From Epiperipatus broadwayi (taxonomy: Eukaryota; Onychophora; Udeonychophora; Euonychophora; Peripatidae), in the NCBI GenBank assembly GCA_028023455.1, contig JAQFVV010012416.1, positions 9,739,967 to 9,803,966 of the forward strand: 64,000 nucleotides of DNA. The letters run 5' to 3'. Below the pieces are notes generated by a model that was not told where the DNA came from, did no database searches, and saw only the letters and a program-made list of their open reading frames with translations. Made by a program: the position numbers and the translations under genes. Shown here one piece after another: positions 11,250 through 23,645 of the stretch; position 1 is the first letter of the stretch, and each line of letters starts with the position of its first letter.

Positions 11250-11645
11250 CTCATTAATGAAATCTTTAAATTTGCATTTTAATGCTAATGTTCGGATTCT
11301 TGTTGCAAATTCTCTAGATTTTTCTCCTTGTTCTTGAATGCTGAGATTGAAATAATATCTGTGCATTATTGTCAAAGATTTTGAAGAAAAATAATCTGTG
11401 AGAATTGGTTAATGTTCTTTCAAAATCTAAGTCAGCTGATTTTTCTGCCATAGATTGAGACTTGAGTATCTCGTAAATTTGAGGACCTATTATAGTCATT
11501 AATGTGGCTAATTTTACATCAAAGCTTCTTAATCTGATTAGCCTGTCAGTAAAATATTAATCGCTCCATAACTTATTCAGTCATCAGGGTGAGTTGGTTC
11601 AAAAGTTTCCATAGAGCCAATTGAATTAGCATTTTTTAATTTCTC
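11250..11645 (-). pseudogene. Ty3/gypsy gag capsid relic
   Basis: Minus strand: IGSMETFEPTHPDD and, after stops, MERLIFY and MTIIGPQIYEIL, then a stretch ending QILFQSQHSRTRRK. The order (F-x-P...DW.SY.ERL..Y, then LLT.IGP..Y..L, then F....Q) is that of the gypsy capsid. Multiple stops and frameshifts. Most 5' part of the relic that continues at 9411 after the piggyBac insertion. Confidence 0.55.
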
Positions 11646-14066
11646 CTCGTTTCTTCATAAGAGAAACACAGTACCAATTTTTATTTTTATGAGTTACAAC
11701 TTGTAATTATTCTTACAACTACTGTTTGTAGCTGTTCAAATCGATTTTTATTTTTCAAGTTACCACTCATACTTTTAATTTTACAGTTATGTTTTATAAC
11801 TGTCTAAAAAAAAATTTGATAGTGATAAAGCTAACAAAATCCACTAGGGTGAGCTTTTGTTGTAAAGCTCTCATGATGACAAATTTTTTTATTTGAACAG
11901 ATTTAAGTGATTTTAATAATCACCATAATGTAAATACTGTGAATGTCTTTAGCTGCACTTGCATATTTCCTTTATTTTTCTAGCCAATTCTGTTGGAACT
12001 GGTTTGTTTTATAATATTTTTAGTCAATAGGGAAAAATAAATCTGTTTGTTTGACTGTGCCAAATCTGTTGTGTTTGGCTGAATTGCAGGTTTCAGGTTC
12101 AAACCAACAGTAATATTAAAAATTATAAACACTAATTATTTAATATGTATAATTTATTAGAACGAATATACATACAAGCTAGTCATGCTAAATGACTAGA
12201 CTCACTTTCAGCTGTATATTTAGTTTGCTTCATGAGTTCTAGTCAACTCTTCCAGCTGTACTTGACAGCTTGCCTCGAGTTTATTAAATGACTCATGTGG
12301 CTATAATAAACAACTTGCCTCAAATCTGCCAAAGTCATAGTAGCTATATGGACTTGCCTCACTATGTAGATGTATCGGTAGTGAATATAGTTGAAACTCC
12401 TTCACTGTAGGAAGTGGTTTCAATGGAACACACATTCAGTCATTCTGGTAAACAGACGTTTTCTGCCTTGCCTCCTAAAAAGCTGATTATTTATTGGAAG
12501 ATTCCCTCCTTTAATGGCAGCAGTCAGATTCAGAGAGTCTAACCATTGGGAGGATTTTGTATACATGTTTACACTTTGACCAAAACCCTTTGGCCATGTT
12601 TATACATTGATTATCCACATATTTACACACTGGTTAGCAGCAAAGAATGCTCAATCCAATCAGATAAGGAATCTGGAGTACTCCACCTCTGAAGGCAAGG
12701 TCAGATATGACAATCACTTTTTTATTATTTATTCATAATCTTTTGTAGTGACGAAGATGTTTAAATATATATATATTTAACAATAGGCATGAGTAAAAAA
12801 AAAAAAAGAAATTAAAAATAAATACTATAGATTTTATAATAATAGATATATTGATTTTGATTTGAGGTTAAAGTCTATGCCTGAGCTAATATTAATATAA
12901 CAATCTCTAATCTAATGAAAAAGTTATTAATAACAGTAATATATTTATTTAAAAATTGCTAAATCGTAATTATGGCTGTACAACAGTATGTAGTATGTTT
13001 GTAAATTAAGTTATAACCAGAGATATAAATCTAATTAATAAGCTAATGCAAAAACAGCAAACATAACATTTCAATTATTAATGGGTTTTAAATATTAACT
13101 CTAAAAGTCAACTATGGAGTAATATCTTCGGGTTGAGATCAGACCACTCGCGGCTTAATTTCTATTTATTTCGCAGCTAATGAGTTCTTGCATTTACAAT
13201 ATAAGGCAAAAGATAATCTGGAAACTTGAGATTATTTTTGAAATTCGTTAATTAAACTGCACAAAAATAGTAAGATTTTTTTAGGGTGATGATGACTTTG
13301 AAATGAGCCCAGTAAACTATCTCATTAATATTTACATTTTGTGCAAATAAATTGATTATTTGAAGATCTTTATCATTTCAAAATATAGAGCAATTCATTA
13401 AACAAACTGATGGGAATAGAAAATAAATACTTACAATAAGGGGGATGGGTTATTATAATAGTTGAAGTAATTGGAAGTAACTGGTTACCATAATTACTAT
13501 TAAATTTACTTTATGCATTCACAAATACTTTAGTATTAATTTTACCCAGAGTTACGTTCAAGGCAAAATATAATCTAATTTCTCAAGTATTGTACAATGC
13601 ATTTCCTACTGATATTTTCAATTTATATTATTCCTAATTTAAAACCTGATTAATACTCCATATATTTGCCTTGGGCAGTTTTTGCAATGATAGAAGGGCA
13701 GATTGTCGTATTTGAATGTCAGAAGACCTTCCAAGAAACTTAACTTTTTTTTTTATTGTATATTTCATTTATTGCTAAATTACTTTTATAGCTAGAGGCA
13801 ATAAAATATTGCTAATACGAAGTGCTTTTTATTCACTGCTAAAATATTAGCTTGATTTTTTTTTAATCCAAGTTATACATTTGTAAAATTGTAATATTTA
13901 TATAAATAAAATTTTAAAATTAACAAATATAATATTTTAAAAATGGGGGTAAAAAATCTCTTCTTGCTATTTTTTTAAAGCACATTACATAAATATCCCC
14001 CCCTCCCCAATATTTCATCACCACATCTCTCCAATTTCATTATTACTTATATAAATTCTCTACTAC
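11646..14066. other. 2.4 kb AT-rich sequence, nothing recognised
   Basis: May include the degraded 5' LTR of the gypsy relic, but no second LTR copy is visible. No coding frame of protein-like composition. Confidence 0.4.
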
Positions 14067-14828
14067 TAAGAAAAATTTATTTATTCATTTAAACATTCAT
14101 TTAACATTGTATGCTTAGCATGCTTTCAACTAGCTTGTAGTCATAATCATAACAAAAATACTTAAAGTGAATTACATAATTCGTCAAGATAGATATTTTT
14201 TTTACTGCACTAATCATAGAATATTAATGAGTTGATTTATATAACCCTCTTTCTTGAGAGGGGCATACAATATTCTTTCTTATTGGCGATGTGCCAAGCT
14301 TTTTTTGACTTTGTGTTTTGCATTATGATCATTTTTAATTTCGTATTTGGATCTAACTTCAGCATTAGTTTTAGCCCTATTATACTTTGGTCTACCCTAG
14401 TTGTAAGATTAGCTTGAGATTCATTAAAGTAAACAACCTACAATTTATATGATTGCATGCGATTTGTAAATCAATATTTCTACAACATGAAACCAAACCT
14501 GGCCATATATTTGAACTTATAGTGAGCAATGTCATTTGAAAGAAATGACGTGAAACGCAAAATCAAAGTGGCCTGGCGCATTGCCAATAATACAAATACT
14601 ACAAATAAGAAAGAATTTGCACCCCCCTCTCAAAAAAGTGAATTATGTAAATTGACTCATACATTCTGTAATTAGCACACTAAAAAACTATTTTGATAAA
14701 TTATGTAATTTGCTTTTAGTATTTCTGATATAATTATAACCACAAACTAGTTGAAAGCACTCTATGCATACTGTATTAAATGAATTAAACATACTACATT
14801 AAAATGAATAAATAAACTTTTCTTAGTG
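14067..14828. repeat. Large foldback repeat (~760 bp)
   Basis: Outer arms 14067-14190 and 14695-14828 (TATGCTTAGCATGCTTTCAA against GTTGAAAGCACTCTATGCAT) and inner arms 14250-14320 and 14550-14640 (both with GCCAATAA.AAAGAAT in inverse) are mutually inverted. The loop is about 14330-14540. The 61-codon frame at 14232 is a by-product of the arm. Confidence 0.75.
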
Positions 14829-16150
14829 CACAAAATGAAGGTGTTTATTTTGGGATTACAATTGCTAGAAGAAAAGATGCAAAATTTATCCTAGAATTAT
14901 AAATTCCTAGTGTAAAATTTAGAAGCTCACTAATCCAAGAAATGGCAGACTACATGCATATGAATTATTATTCCATAAGGTATCATAATGTGGATAAAGT
15001 GTCCCAACTTGGACAATATTTGTGTCAATGGCATATTGAAGAGTCAAAGGCAATTAAGTTATAACTGTTAATGAATTCAAGCTTAAAAATCGAACAGTAC
15101 CATAAATATATTTAAAATAATAATATGTAGCAGTAAACAAGCAAATTTTAATTAATTCATTTATGTATTTTGTAAGTTCTTATTATTTTATACAAAGTGC
15201 TGTAAGATTGTTTGTTATTTTATTGATCAATTAATTTGTAAAAATTATATTCATCAAAAAAATGTCAAACATAGTACCACAATGGGATTATATAATTTCT
15301 CATCACTATATTTTATATAAAATAATAATAGTTTTCTTTTATTTATTAAAGAAAAAAAAGAAAAGAAAATAATAATCATATAAGCTCAGTTTATATGATT
15401 ATTATTTTCTTTAAACTTTTTGTGGTGAATAAATAAATGTATGTCATTAGATAACACATGCATTGATTTAGAGATGATACTATGGTCCACATGGAAAGAG
15501 AGTCAGTCCCTTCATGGTACAGAATGTTAGTGTTTTAAAATTTTTTCGGTAAATAAATAAACTATATCATTTATTGCTGTGGGCCACTTGGAGAGAGAAA
15601 CAGTCCTAATAATCTTTTCACTAGGGCAAACTGTTTGTGTGTTGCATATATATATAACTATTAAAAACCACTCAACACTTAGACAATCCCAGTATAGATA
15701 ACAATCTCAAACTGTTGTCAAGACAACATCCTTTTAATAATATATATACATATAATTAATACTGTTTTACATAATTGTAAATAATTTAAAATACATGTGA
15801 ATTGTTTCAAATTTACATTTCTTTCAATAAAACGATTACAATGATATTGAAAGATTTATATTTTTGATTACACGCATAAAACAAAATAATGCATTTAATG
15901 CTATGTTTTAGCTCCCTGCAACTTGCAGATTATTTTCTCTTCTGATTTTAGTATCTTTTGTTGTTATGGAGAAGCCTAATGTAGAAAAATAAGTAATAGA
16001 AAAGTACATTAATATGATCAAAGCTTTTTTTATTTATTTGCAGTATGAGAACATTCATTTTTTTTTATGTCAATTCAGAATGTATCAGTTTCAACTGTTT
16101 ATGTTTTAATTCTTATATCTTCTTTATTTTTTTGCATTCCTTCATATTTC
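14829..16150. other. AT-rich spacer with a short palindrome
   Basis: Contains a near-perfect hairpin at 15353-15413 (AAAGAAAATAATAATCATAT and its inverse). Otherwise nothing recognised. Confidence 0.5.
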
Positions 16151-16191
16151 CATATACATATATTACTTTTATAAATCTCCACATATACACT

Positions 16192-18701
16192 CTAAATGTG
16201 TGATTCGTTAACATAGTGCAGAATTCGACCACCACACAGAACTGCAGCACCATCTAGATAGCGAAGCTACCCGTAGTACTGAGTTCGAACATAGTTTATC
16301 GGTTCCACAATACAATCTACGAAACAACACAGCTGATGCTACATTAGTAAATACTTCTTTAGGCACGGTGATCAGGGAGATGCAAGAGAATCAAGAATTT
16401 TATTTCGAGTTAGCCAATAATAACACTAATATTAAATATTTATATTTTAAAGAATTGAGGAAATATTATATAAAATGGGTATCGAATAAATAAAGATGTA
16501 ACGGCAGATGTATAGTTTGAAATTATTTATTTAAAACATTTTAATAATAAATCATTTAACTAATAATATTTGGTAAGATTTAAAATATCAGTAGCGGGAT
16601 TTTCCGATACTGTTAGATATTAAAGAGATACATTTATTTATATAGCTGATGTAATCTAGCTGCCTAAATTCTCGAGCAAGTATTTTAAGAGCATGTCTTC
16701 GGGATTTATATATTTGCAATGCAAGAGTCTAAATTAGGATTTATAATAATAGTGGCGGACATATATTTATTTGATTAAATAAGGTATTTAGAAATTACTA
16801 TGGGCAAACATTTATTTGAGAGTGAGTTATGTCACTAATGCAGAGACGGATTTATACATTGAATAATAAAGTTAATATGAAGAAACACATGGTACGTCTA
16901 GAAAGGCGATATAAGGGTAGCAGTATATTGAAACTGCGAAGCCGGGGATGAGTTTAGAACAATGGGCTGGCATTTGCCATAGGCCCAAAGAGATAAGGTG
17001 TCACATAAGCATAACCAAGGGCAAGTGGTTCGTGCCACGATTGCTTCTTGGCTGCATGACATTTGTCAAGTCCTACGGAACATTTATTGGTTCGCTTGTG
17101 TAGGATGACTGGGATATTTAAATCCTAAAGAATCCAGAGTATCCAAGACTTCTAATAGGTCATCGCATCTCTAAAACGTAACACATGTATAATTAATGGA
17201 CTATTCTGCTAAGATTGAAATATATTTTTATAACTCGGCTCTACATTATCAACATTTAATAAAGAACGTTTGCGATTCTCAAAGAAATGTAATTTACAGA
17301 ATTATTACTAAAAAATTTAATAATATATAAAAACAATAGGTAAGCTAGGTGAGTATTAATAACTAATATGTCAGCCATTTGTTAAGTAGTAGATCCCTGC
17401 ATTACAATAAATGAAGCATTGAATACGTGTCGATTTATATGAAAATATTAAGTTATTTATGGAAGTAAATATTAATGAAGATTTGACACGTATTCACTGT
17501 TTCAAGCAATCATAGATTTATACGAAGAAATTTATGAGCATGCTATAATTAGATAATAAAATGTAAATTTTAGAAATACGTACCCAAGAAAGATAGAATT
17601 AGGCAAGCTAGATTACTAAAGAAATTTACAGAAGGAATTAAGTAAATTCAATTTTACAAATTATAGTTTTACAAATGAGAATTTTACAGTTTATAAGTTA
17701 TATAAAGAATGAGCTATAGCATGATATTAGTAGAGTACTCTAGAGCTTGGGTAGTACAGGTACCTGTTTTATGAGAAATTTTCCGAATCAGTGGTCAATA
17801 GCAAATTGTTCATGATTCCAGCAGTAGCAGTTTTTTCCAGCATTTAGGTGATTTAGTTATTTGAATAGTAGCAGCAGCTTTCTAATTGTAAGCAGCAGAT
17901 CCTTTTGGTTGATTTTATGGAGGGCAACGGGCATAGATTCGTGGCAAACAATCGACCATCTCCGGGGAGAATAATCTTTGGCGCTTTCTACTCATGCATA
18001 CTGTGGCAAGTAAATCAATATATATATATATTTGGAGACTCTCAACTGATCGAGAGCATGGCTAAAGTTCAACTGAAAGTCCTTAGAAAGTTCAAAATGG
18101 CCCCTCTTCCTGATCTTATCTTTTTAACTTTTGTTATATTTATTTGGATTCGATCATTTGCCCCGAGGATGATCAATACATTCTTATACGTTTAATTTAT
18201 ATAGAAAGCTGCATTTCTATTGTTTAGATTTTATTTTACATTTACATTTTTGGTAATTAGATTTTATGGAATTTTTCTTTTTAATTAATCTATTATCTCT
18301 CACCGACCGTTACTTTTAAAATTTCAAATACAAAAGGGAACATAAGATTATTTTTACTTTTAATTAAATATTACAATCTATTTCTAAAATTATTACTAAA
18401 TGAAATTTAAACAAAGCAATAAATAACGAACTTTATAATTTAAAATAAATTATTAAAATTATATTATTTTTAAATAACTAAAAGAGAAATACAAATTACA
18501 TCAGTTATTTTTATTTATTGCTGTAAATTTATTATCGAAACGTGTGTGTGTTTAAGGTGACTATTACATATATTCAGACATTTTTAATATTGCTACACAC
18601 ACAATTCGATACCAAAAAAGTTTAAATTTGGGTAGGAGAGGGTGGTGGGTGAGAGACTATAGAAAAGATGAAACTTAAGATTCGAATGTGAATCTTACTG
18701 T
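16192..18701. mobile_element. Insertion inside the family F foldback, unclassified
   Basis: Bounded by the split arms of the foldback. It holds a 93-codon open frame at its left end (16212-16493) and then 2.2 kb with no recognisable protein. GC content and codon look are higher in patches (16890-17170) than in the surroundings. An LTR element is possible (TGTAACGG just after the stop) but no second LTR is visible. Confidence 0.4.
16212..16493 (+). CDS. Unrecognised 93-codon open frame without ATG start
   Basis: Open from just after a TAA at 16209 to a TAA at 16491-16493. Two possible splice acceptors (ACATAG, TGCAG) lie at the start. The product is polar and protein-like: EFDHHTELQHHLDSEATRS, then VPQYNLRNN, then IREMQENQEFYFELANNN, ending KELRKYYIKWVSNK. 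No ATG before codon 55. It resembles a last exon or the C-terminal end of a retroelement protein, but I recognise no family. It sits at the left edge of the insertion. Confidence 0.35.
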   Translation, partial: HSAEFDHHTELQHHLDSEATRSTEFEHSLSVPQYNLRNNTADATLVNTSLGTVIREMQENQEFYFELANNNTNIKYLYFKELRKYYIKWVSNK

Positions 18702-18930
18702 TTCAATGCAAAATTTTTAAATAGAATTCCTTTAATTTTCTAACAGTTTCAGCTGTCCTGCAGTCTTCATCAGAGCTTTTGCATAACCTTCATCTTTCTT
18801 TTTAATTTTTTTTATAAAGTTAATAAATTTAAAAAGAAAGAGGAAGTTTATCCAAAAGCTCTGATGAAGGTTGCAGGACAGTTGAAACTTAGAAAATTAA
18901 AGGAATTATATAAAAAAAATTTGCATTGAA
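18702..18930. repeat. Family F foldback core
   Basis: Arms 18702-18815 and 18826-18930. Right arm: CTGATGAA (18861), stem GGTTG/CAGTT (Watson-Crick or wobble pairs throughout), loop CAGGA, then GAAAC (18884-18888). Left arm on the minus strand: CTGATGAA, GACTG, CAGGA, CAGCT, GAAAC (18746-18773). Confidence 0.8.
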
Positions 18931-19159
18931 GTGTATATGTGGAGATTTATAAAAGTAATATATGTTTTAATTTTAAATTTCTTTTGTCAAAATCATTATA
19001 CTGCTGCTCATCACTATATTTCATAGCATACTTCAAGTGCCATTGCTTTCTGTAATCTAATTAATGATGAAGAATACTTTCTAGTAGGCAGTTTTTTGTT
19101 CAATTCCTAAAAACTTATTTATGCTGCTTGAAACAGAATGCCATGCTCAATCACATTGT

Positions 19160-19450
19160 CTCTCAGATTTCTCATAACATCACATGATCACCATTTCTTA
19201 TGCTCAAACAGGCAAAAGTCTCTATACAGTAGTGCCACCCTGTGCCAATAAGAGTAATCAATGGATGCCAGAAGGCTTGTGCATAAAATCCCTATCTAGT
19301 GCCTACTCATCCAACACCCCCAGACTAGTTTCTGGCTTATGACCTTCATCAGTGAGGGGCCTTGGATCTGAGATCACTGCAACTAGATCTTAGGATTACT
19401 CTGGCTTGCAGTGAATGGCACTACTGTATGGAGATTTTTGCCTGTTTTAA
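19160..19450. repeat. Foldback repeat family C, reference copy
   Basis: Outer inverted ends CAGGCAAAAGTCTCTATACA (about 19210) and TGTATGGAGATTTTTGCCTG (about 19445), followed by GTGCCAC and AGTAATC blocks in inverse. The loop contains the hammerhead-like block. The most intact of at least seven copies in the window. Confidence 0.8.
19317..19358 (-). ncRNA. Hammerhead-ribozyme-like block in family C
   Basis: Minus strand: CCCCTCA (stem I), CTGATGA core (19352-19346), a GGT/GCC hairpin with an A on each side, GAAA (19332-19329), CTAGT, C as the cleavage nucleotide, then TGGGGG, which pairs with CCCCTCA over 6 bp (one G-T). Stem III is only 2 bp, but ACTAGT is palindromic, as in dimer-acting minimal hammerheads. 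The A.A step closing stem II is not canonical. Confidence 0.45.
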
Positions 19451-19576
19451 TATCTCATAACCTCATGGATAGCTTTTATGTGAAGTTTTCTAAGTTAGGT
19501 TGAGTTACTTAGACAAGAGAATATTATGATCGAGTATATACAAAACAAAACACATGCACACTTCTTTATTTGTTAT

Positions 19577-20170
19577 ATGAACTATTATAAAATACAAAAA
19601 ATACTCCATTTCAACTATATTCTTTTATAGTCTTTATCAAGGAAGATCTTAAAATATATATATATATAAAACAATAAATATAAATACAAATATTCCACAC
19701 TAATCCAATACATATAACAAATACAAGTAACTATTAGCTTAAAACTTTTCTAACAAACGATCTTAAATTGCCATTACATTCGTTTAAATACTTTTCTTAA
19801 AATAATCCCCTATATTCATTTAATTAAATCAACCCTATTATTTTTTTTCCCCCCAATTAACAACCTATCATTACAGATTTCATACTCTTTAATATAAATT
19901 CCTTTTATAATTCTTTCATAATATGATCTAATACATTTCAAATATTTATGCTTAGCTTTAAAGGTATTTAAGAAACGAATGTAATGGTAATTTAAGATTG
20001 TTTGTTAGATGAGTTTTAATGTAAAAGTTATTTGTATTTGTTATATGTATTGGATTATTGTGGAATATTTATATTTGTTTTTTATGCATTTTTTTAGTTG
20101 TTCCTTGATAAAGACTATAAAAGAATATAGTCATAACATTGGAGTATTTTTTGCACTTTATAATAGTTCA
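19577..20170. repeat. Foldback repeat (~594 bp)
   Basis: Arms 19577-19800 and 19960-20170. The tip TGAACTATTATAAAATACAA is the inverse of the right end. Both arms contain TTGATAAA, the perfect stem GACTAT/ATAGTC (ATAGTT on the left) around AAAAGAAT, then GAAAT or ATAAC. The 79-codon frame at 20009 is a shadow of the arm. Confidence 0.75.
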
Positions 20171-21440
20171 TATAATAAAGCAAGATTTATAAAGAAGTTC
20201 GCATGTCGTTTGTTTGTATATATACTGAAAGTAATGGGCTATGTTTAAAATAGAAGACTGTGTTTGTTTATTATTGATTTAATTTATAATCAAGTAATAG
20301 ACTTAATCATTATCATAGTGCCACTGTATCTTCTGGAAATATTTGTCATTCTTATATATATATAATCTGTTTTTTTTTTTAAAACTTGAAAAAGAAAAAA
20401 ACTAATAAAAAAAAAAGTAGAACGGTTTGTAATTTAATAATACAAACTTTTAATTAAAATAATAGTTAATCTGTAAACTATTACTTTTGAAATAAATTTC
20501 AGTTTCAAAAGAATAAAAAAAGTCATTGTTTTGTTAAATTAATTATTTAAGTAGAACAAAAACTTCTGTTTATATATACGCATTTTCTTAGAAAACTATT
20601 GGTTGAGTAGGAAAACATTAAAACCGACTATCTTATAGTGCAATAGTTGTATATATCTATAGAACAAAATCTGCAATGTAAAAGTAATATGAGATATATC
20701 TTTTGTCATTGTGTTGAAATATTGTAAATAATTTTGATGTATTTATCTTAATTTTACATCCTATCTCTCAATATTTATTATAAATTTTACACTTGTCTGA
20801 GACATCTGATTAAAAAAAAACAATTTTTGCTTAGTATTAAGTTTCTTTCGCTTTAGGTTAGTTGTGAGGTAAGTGGTTCTCCAGAAATTAATTTTTAAAG
20901 TTTATTGTGAGTCAAATGTAGTTGGGTTTTTTTAAAATGAAAATAATAAGATAACAAATTTGATAATTTGAGAGGTTCCTGTTAGAAAAGTGTTTCAAAG
21001 ATGCAAGAAAGGGAATTATTATATGTTTCTATACTAACTATCAAATTCTATCTAAGATAAAAAGACATTTGTTTAGGAATTTTTTCTTAGAGAAAGCTAT
21101 AATCCAGAGTTTTTTATGATTAGCAATGTACTTACTTCTAGCATACAATTTCTGGGAATCTCTTTCAAAATGCAATGTTGAATCCTAAGAATAATGAAAC
21201 ACAAATCTTGGGAGATTTAGGATTAGTATTTGACTCCTAAAAAACAAAGAGTGCAAATTATGGTATTTATTAACTTAATGCATTTATTGAATTAAAATAA
21301 TAAGTACATTAGTTTCTATAAAATAAAATAATAGATGTAATTTTTCAGTGCTTTGTGTGAAATAAAAGATATTTATAAAATACATAAACGCATTAACTAA
21401 AATCTGCACTTTTTCTTTAGTATTTGTATGTATAACAATT
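20171..21440. other. AT-rich spacer, nothing recognised
   Basis: No repeat partner or protein signal found by eye. Confidence 0.45.
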
Positions 21441-21545
21441 AGTCTGGCCCTGTGTAGTTTAGTGCTGTGGTAGAATGATGTACCTGAGAGCTAAAAGTTG
21501 CTGAATCACAACCGGAGTCTCCAATGCTTGAATGTAATGTGACCT
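21441..21545 (+). repeat. tRNA-like element, worn
   Basis: GGCCCTGTGTAG.TTAGTGCTG and GTGGTAGAATGATG resemble the 5' half of a tRNA-derived SINE and are related to the element at 61411 (shared GTGGTAGA and GAGCTAAA). The B box is barely recognisable. Confidence 0.3.
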
Positions 21546-21804
21546 CTCAAGTGGTAAACCATTTAATTGCAAAGAGATTTAAACACATGTATTTGAATAT
21601 TGATTCAAATAACCCCCTCCCCTGAAATGAGATATTATATGTGTTAATTGTGTACTTTCAATTACACTACATAGTTGTCATGATTTTTATAAATTTGTAA
21701 CCCCTTTTTTAAATGTTTTAGCTGGGAATAAAGTCTTTAATATGTGTAATAATTCTTTTTTATTATTATTCTACTATGAAAGAATGCAGGCATCAATTGG
21801 GTTT

Positions 21805-22420
21805 CACATATATTAGTTACATAGTGACAAGTGTTTCTATATACTATTAGTTTAAATCATATTCTGACAATTGTTAGGAATATTATATAAGGTACATGCT
21901 GACAAACATTAGCTATAATCCTGGATATAGGCCACATGCTAACAAGTGTTAATTGTGTTCCATAGATATGTCATATGCTGACAAACTATATGCGTAATAC
22001 AACATGATCACCATTTCTTATACTTACACAAGCTGTTAAAACAGTGATAAACTCCCCATACAGTAGCACTGCTCAGTGCAAGCCATAGTAATCAATGGAT
22101 AAGTAGGCACTAGATAGGCATTTTATGCACAAACCTTTTTGCATACATTGATTGCTATGGCTTGTACTGCATGGTACTATTGCAGGGAGAATTTGTCACT
22201 ATTTTAAAACTATGCTACTAATTTAAGTCACATGCTAGCAGGTATTGACTGTTTGTATGTGTAAAAGTTACATACTGATGAGCATTATCTATATTCCACA
22301 GATATGTCACATATTGACAAATGTAAACTGTGTTCCATGGGTATAAGTTCCTCACAGTTGAATTATCTCTATTCCACAGGTATAAATCACATGCTAATGT
22401 AGCACTCAACTGATACTATG
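21805..22420. repeat. Degenerate ~39-bp tandem repeat, interrupted
   Basis: The phrase ACATGCTGACAA(G/A) recurs at about 21819, 21859, 21892, 21931, 21970, then 22228, 22270, 22308 and 22388, at 33-43 bp steps, usually followed by ATTGTGTTCCATAGATAT-like sequence. A family C copy (22003-22212) interrupts the array. Confidence 0.7.
22003..22212. repeat. Family C copy inside the 39-bp array
   Basis: Has ACATGATCACCATTTCTTAT, the CATACAGTAG.ACTGC.CAGTGC arm and its inverse, but has lost the central hammerhead-like block. Confidence 0.7.
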
Positions 22421-22760
22421 ATATTATTCAAATTTTATTCAAAAAATTGAATTTACCAACTTGTTACTAAATTTGTTCCAGTTTGGATATTGATTTAAAT
22501 TGAGCAATATCCTGTGATTGCCTACATTTGAAATTTAATTTGCTGCCATGCTTTATAGATAAAATAAAAAGGTATGGCAAACACGGGCTCAGTACAACAA
22601 CACTCCTACCAGTACTGAAGGTTGCCTTTTGTGTGATGAACTGGAAAACTTTTTGACCTTTGCCCTTTAACTAAGAATATTAATTTAATAACCATTATTA
22701 GATGTTAATTGAATTTACCTTCCTGAAAGAAAATTTCTATTTGTGGTATGAAAGAATTTC

Positions 22761-22825
22761 AAGGTTATCCAGCCTGGATTTAAACATGTTGAGCATGGCA
22801 GAATAACCACTAGACTATGAATCCC
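22761..22825 (-). repeat. tRNA-like SINE fragment
   Basis: Minus strand: CATAGTCTAGTGGTTA (A box-like) and TGTTTAAATCC (B box-like, GGTTCAAATCC in a tRNA) at tRNA spacing. Too degraded for a functional tRNA. Confidence 0.4.
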
Positions 22826-23645
22826 GTTTGTACTACATTTGAATTTTTTTTTTTTTTTACTTGTAACACCTTGTTTTTATTGCAAATGACACTGTGAACT
22901 GATTGCTAAGGTGATTGTGAATAAATCAATTTTTCCCAGTTGTAAAAGAAATCAAACTTAGAATGTAGTAAACTATTTATAAACTTTATCAATTTTAAGT
23001 TGTATTTATAAAAATAGATGATGTATTTTTAATTTTACATGAAAAAGTAAAATGCTTCTTTAAATTGTAGTTTATATATTAGTAAATTGAAATGGGGATT
23101 TTTGAAAATGACATTTAAAAATCTTTTTATATCCTTATTGATTTATCTTAGAAAAAAGTTAAGTTAAAAATAAGAATTGACATATTAAATAAAATGAAAA
23201 GATGTTTGTTTAGAAAATGTAGAAAAAAAAAAAATTTGAGTTAACGCAAACCTCTTGAAAGATAGAAAAATATGTTTATTTTAATAGTTTTTTATTTTTG
23301 ATGAATATTTATAATAATTTTCTGAATAAACAAAATATTGAATCACAACTTTTAAAAATTTAGGTTATCTTAAAAATAGAATATGTATATATATAGGGAG
23401 AGAAATTTTACATTTTATGTAATTATGAGATAGTACTATTAGATTTTAAAAATCGTAAGTTGGGAAATCAGGACATGAAAATTAGATCTCAAAATAGAAC
23501 ATTTTAGCAAACGGAATATCATATATTTGAAATAGTCCTTAAAAAATGGAACATGAAAAGGGAATATTAAATTTCATATCCAGTTTCAATAACGTTATGA
23601 TTATATGTGTGATATATAATGCAAGGTTACATACAAAAGCAAGAA
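22826..23645. other. AT-rich spacer, nothing recognised
   Basis: No coding or repeat signal found by eye. Confidence 0.45.

Larger units (their letters stand above)
16151..18970. repeat. Family F foldback split by a 2.5 kb insertion
   Basis: The outer tip ATTACTTTTATAAATCTCC (16163-16181) is the inverse of the tip at 18951-18970. The remainder of the left arm resumes at 18702. Joining 16191 to 18702 in thought restores the uninterrupted arm, so everything between was inserted later. No clear target-site duplication. Confidence 0.65.
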
